Positions 34,571 through 34,946 of a stretch of DNA of 34,946 nt are shown one piece after another. Every line of letters begins with the position of its first letter. Position 1 is the first letter of the stretch. The notes under the pieces were generated by a model. The model ran no database searches, was not told where the DNA came from, and saw only the letters and a program-made list of their open reading frames with translations. The stretch is from Orenia metallireducens (GTDB lineage: Bacteria > Bacillota > Halanaerobiia > Halobacteroidales > Halobacteroidaceae). A program made the position numbers and the translations under genes. The stretch lies in the NCBI RefSeq assembly GCF_001693735.1, contig NZ_LWDV01000008.1, positions 521,273 to 556,218 of the forward strand, given 5' to 3'.

Positions 34571-34658
34571 ACTAATTAATAGCTAACAGCTGATAGCTGT
34601 CGGCTATTAGCCAAAAAGCATTTATTATTCGCGTCTATTCGTGTTAATTAGTGGCTAA
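34571..34658. repeat. Dispersed repeat, family C, with small hairpins
   Basis: TAGCTAACAGCTGATAGCTG followed by TCGGCTATTAGCC folds on itself (ACAGCT / AGCTGT plus flanking TAGC / GCTA). TTCGCGTCTATTCGTGTTAA and TTAGTGGCTAAC come next. The rest of 34417-34801 shows no gene. Confidence 0.5.
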
Positions 34659-34801
34659 CTATCTCTTTGATCTTGTTTTTATTTCACTTTAGACTTGGAT
34701 ATCTATATAGTCTCGTGAACTTAGACTGAAATTTTCCAGTATTAATCTTGCCCAAAAAGATTTATAATTAAGCTAACTTATATATAAAGGAGCTATTATA
34801 A

Positions 34802-34946
34802 ATGGGCAGAAAATTCATTGAAGTTAAAACATTACACAGATATACTATTGAAGAATTACAACAATTAGCCTCTGAAACTTCAAGTAAATATACTAATTCT
34901 GTATTAATGGCAGTTATTATGTGTTATAACGGCGTTGATACTACAA
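34802..34946 (+). CDS. Transposase-like helix-turn-helix protein, N-terminal part (cut by window end)
   Basis: The frame starts at ATG 34802, behind AAGGAG, and stays open for 48 codons to the window edge. It reads MGRKFIEVKTLHRYTIEELQ then QLASETSSKYTNSVLMAVIM and CYNGVDTT. A helical start followed by the beginning of an HTH (KYTNSVLMAVIMCYNGVDTT) is like IS630-type transposases or their DNA-binding subunits. The assignment is tentative because the catalytic part lies outside the window. The left end of the element is not identified. Confidence 0.45.
   Translation, partial: MGRKFIEVKTLHRYTIEELQQLASETSSKYTNSVLMAVIMCYNGVDTT

Overview
The window reads as the chromosome of an AT-rich, Gram-positive-lineage bacterium that nevertheless has an outer membrane. 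Shine-Dalgarno sites are strong (AGGAGG-type) and terminators are hairpin-plus-T. Yet there are two proteins that look like outer-membrane beta-barrels ending in phenylalanine (800-1852 and 21192-22289) and a LolA-like periplasmic protein. This combination, with the protein sequences, suggests a halophilic diderm Firmicute of the Halanaerobiales/Halobacteroidaceae type (Orenia-like). That assignment is inference; no rRNA or tRNA is present to confirm it.

Layout. The window opens in the 3' end of an IS1182-type transposase (1-390) and closes in the 5' end of a second transposase-like gene (34802 onward). From 800 to 6682 there are a UPF0164/PorV-like outer-membrane protein, a PHP-domain phosphoesterase on the minus strand, a small lipoprotein and an M48 metalloprotease. 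Two decayed genes also lie there: a four-fold beta-flower-like fragment and a DUF1186/SEC-C pseudogene. From 6883 to 14469 runs a complete Bat/MoxR operon: MoxR ATPase, DUF58 protein, a membrane protein of the DUF4381 type, BatA, BatB, BatC (TPR lipoprotein) and BatD. Next come a decayed PTS EIIA gene, a class-I glutamine-amidotransferase-like peptidase (C26) and a large TPR lipoprotein on the minus strand. From 18039 to 23068 is an envelope export cluster: an RND/MMPL exporter, a LolA-like protein, an outer-membrane barrel and a TetR regulator. A perfect sigma-A promoter in front of the exporter carries a dyad operator between its -35 and -10 boxes.

At 23962-27933 a hybrid sensor kinase gene is split by an IS982-family element. 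A 7-bp target duplication is visible, and removing the element plus one copy restores the frame exactly. Then follow argG (with a candidate ArgR box over its promoter), two GNAT acetyltransferases, argH and a dCache chemoreceptor.

Overarching signals. (i) The intergenic spaces hold at least four recurring repeat families, and every wide gap inside the bat operon is filled by one of them. (ii) Several genes are decaying. (iii) The DUF58 gene, and two decayed genes, have a good Shine-Dalgarno site followed by ATC/ATT/ATA where a start codon belongs. The most interesting candidates for follow-up are the non-AUG start of the DUF58 gene, the exporter operon with its operator, the IS982-split kinase, and the MITE-like element at 3466-3856.
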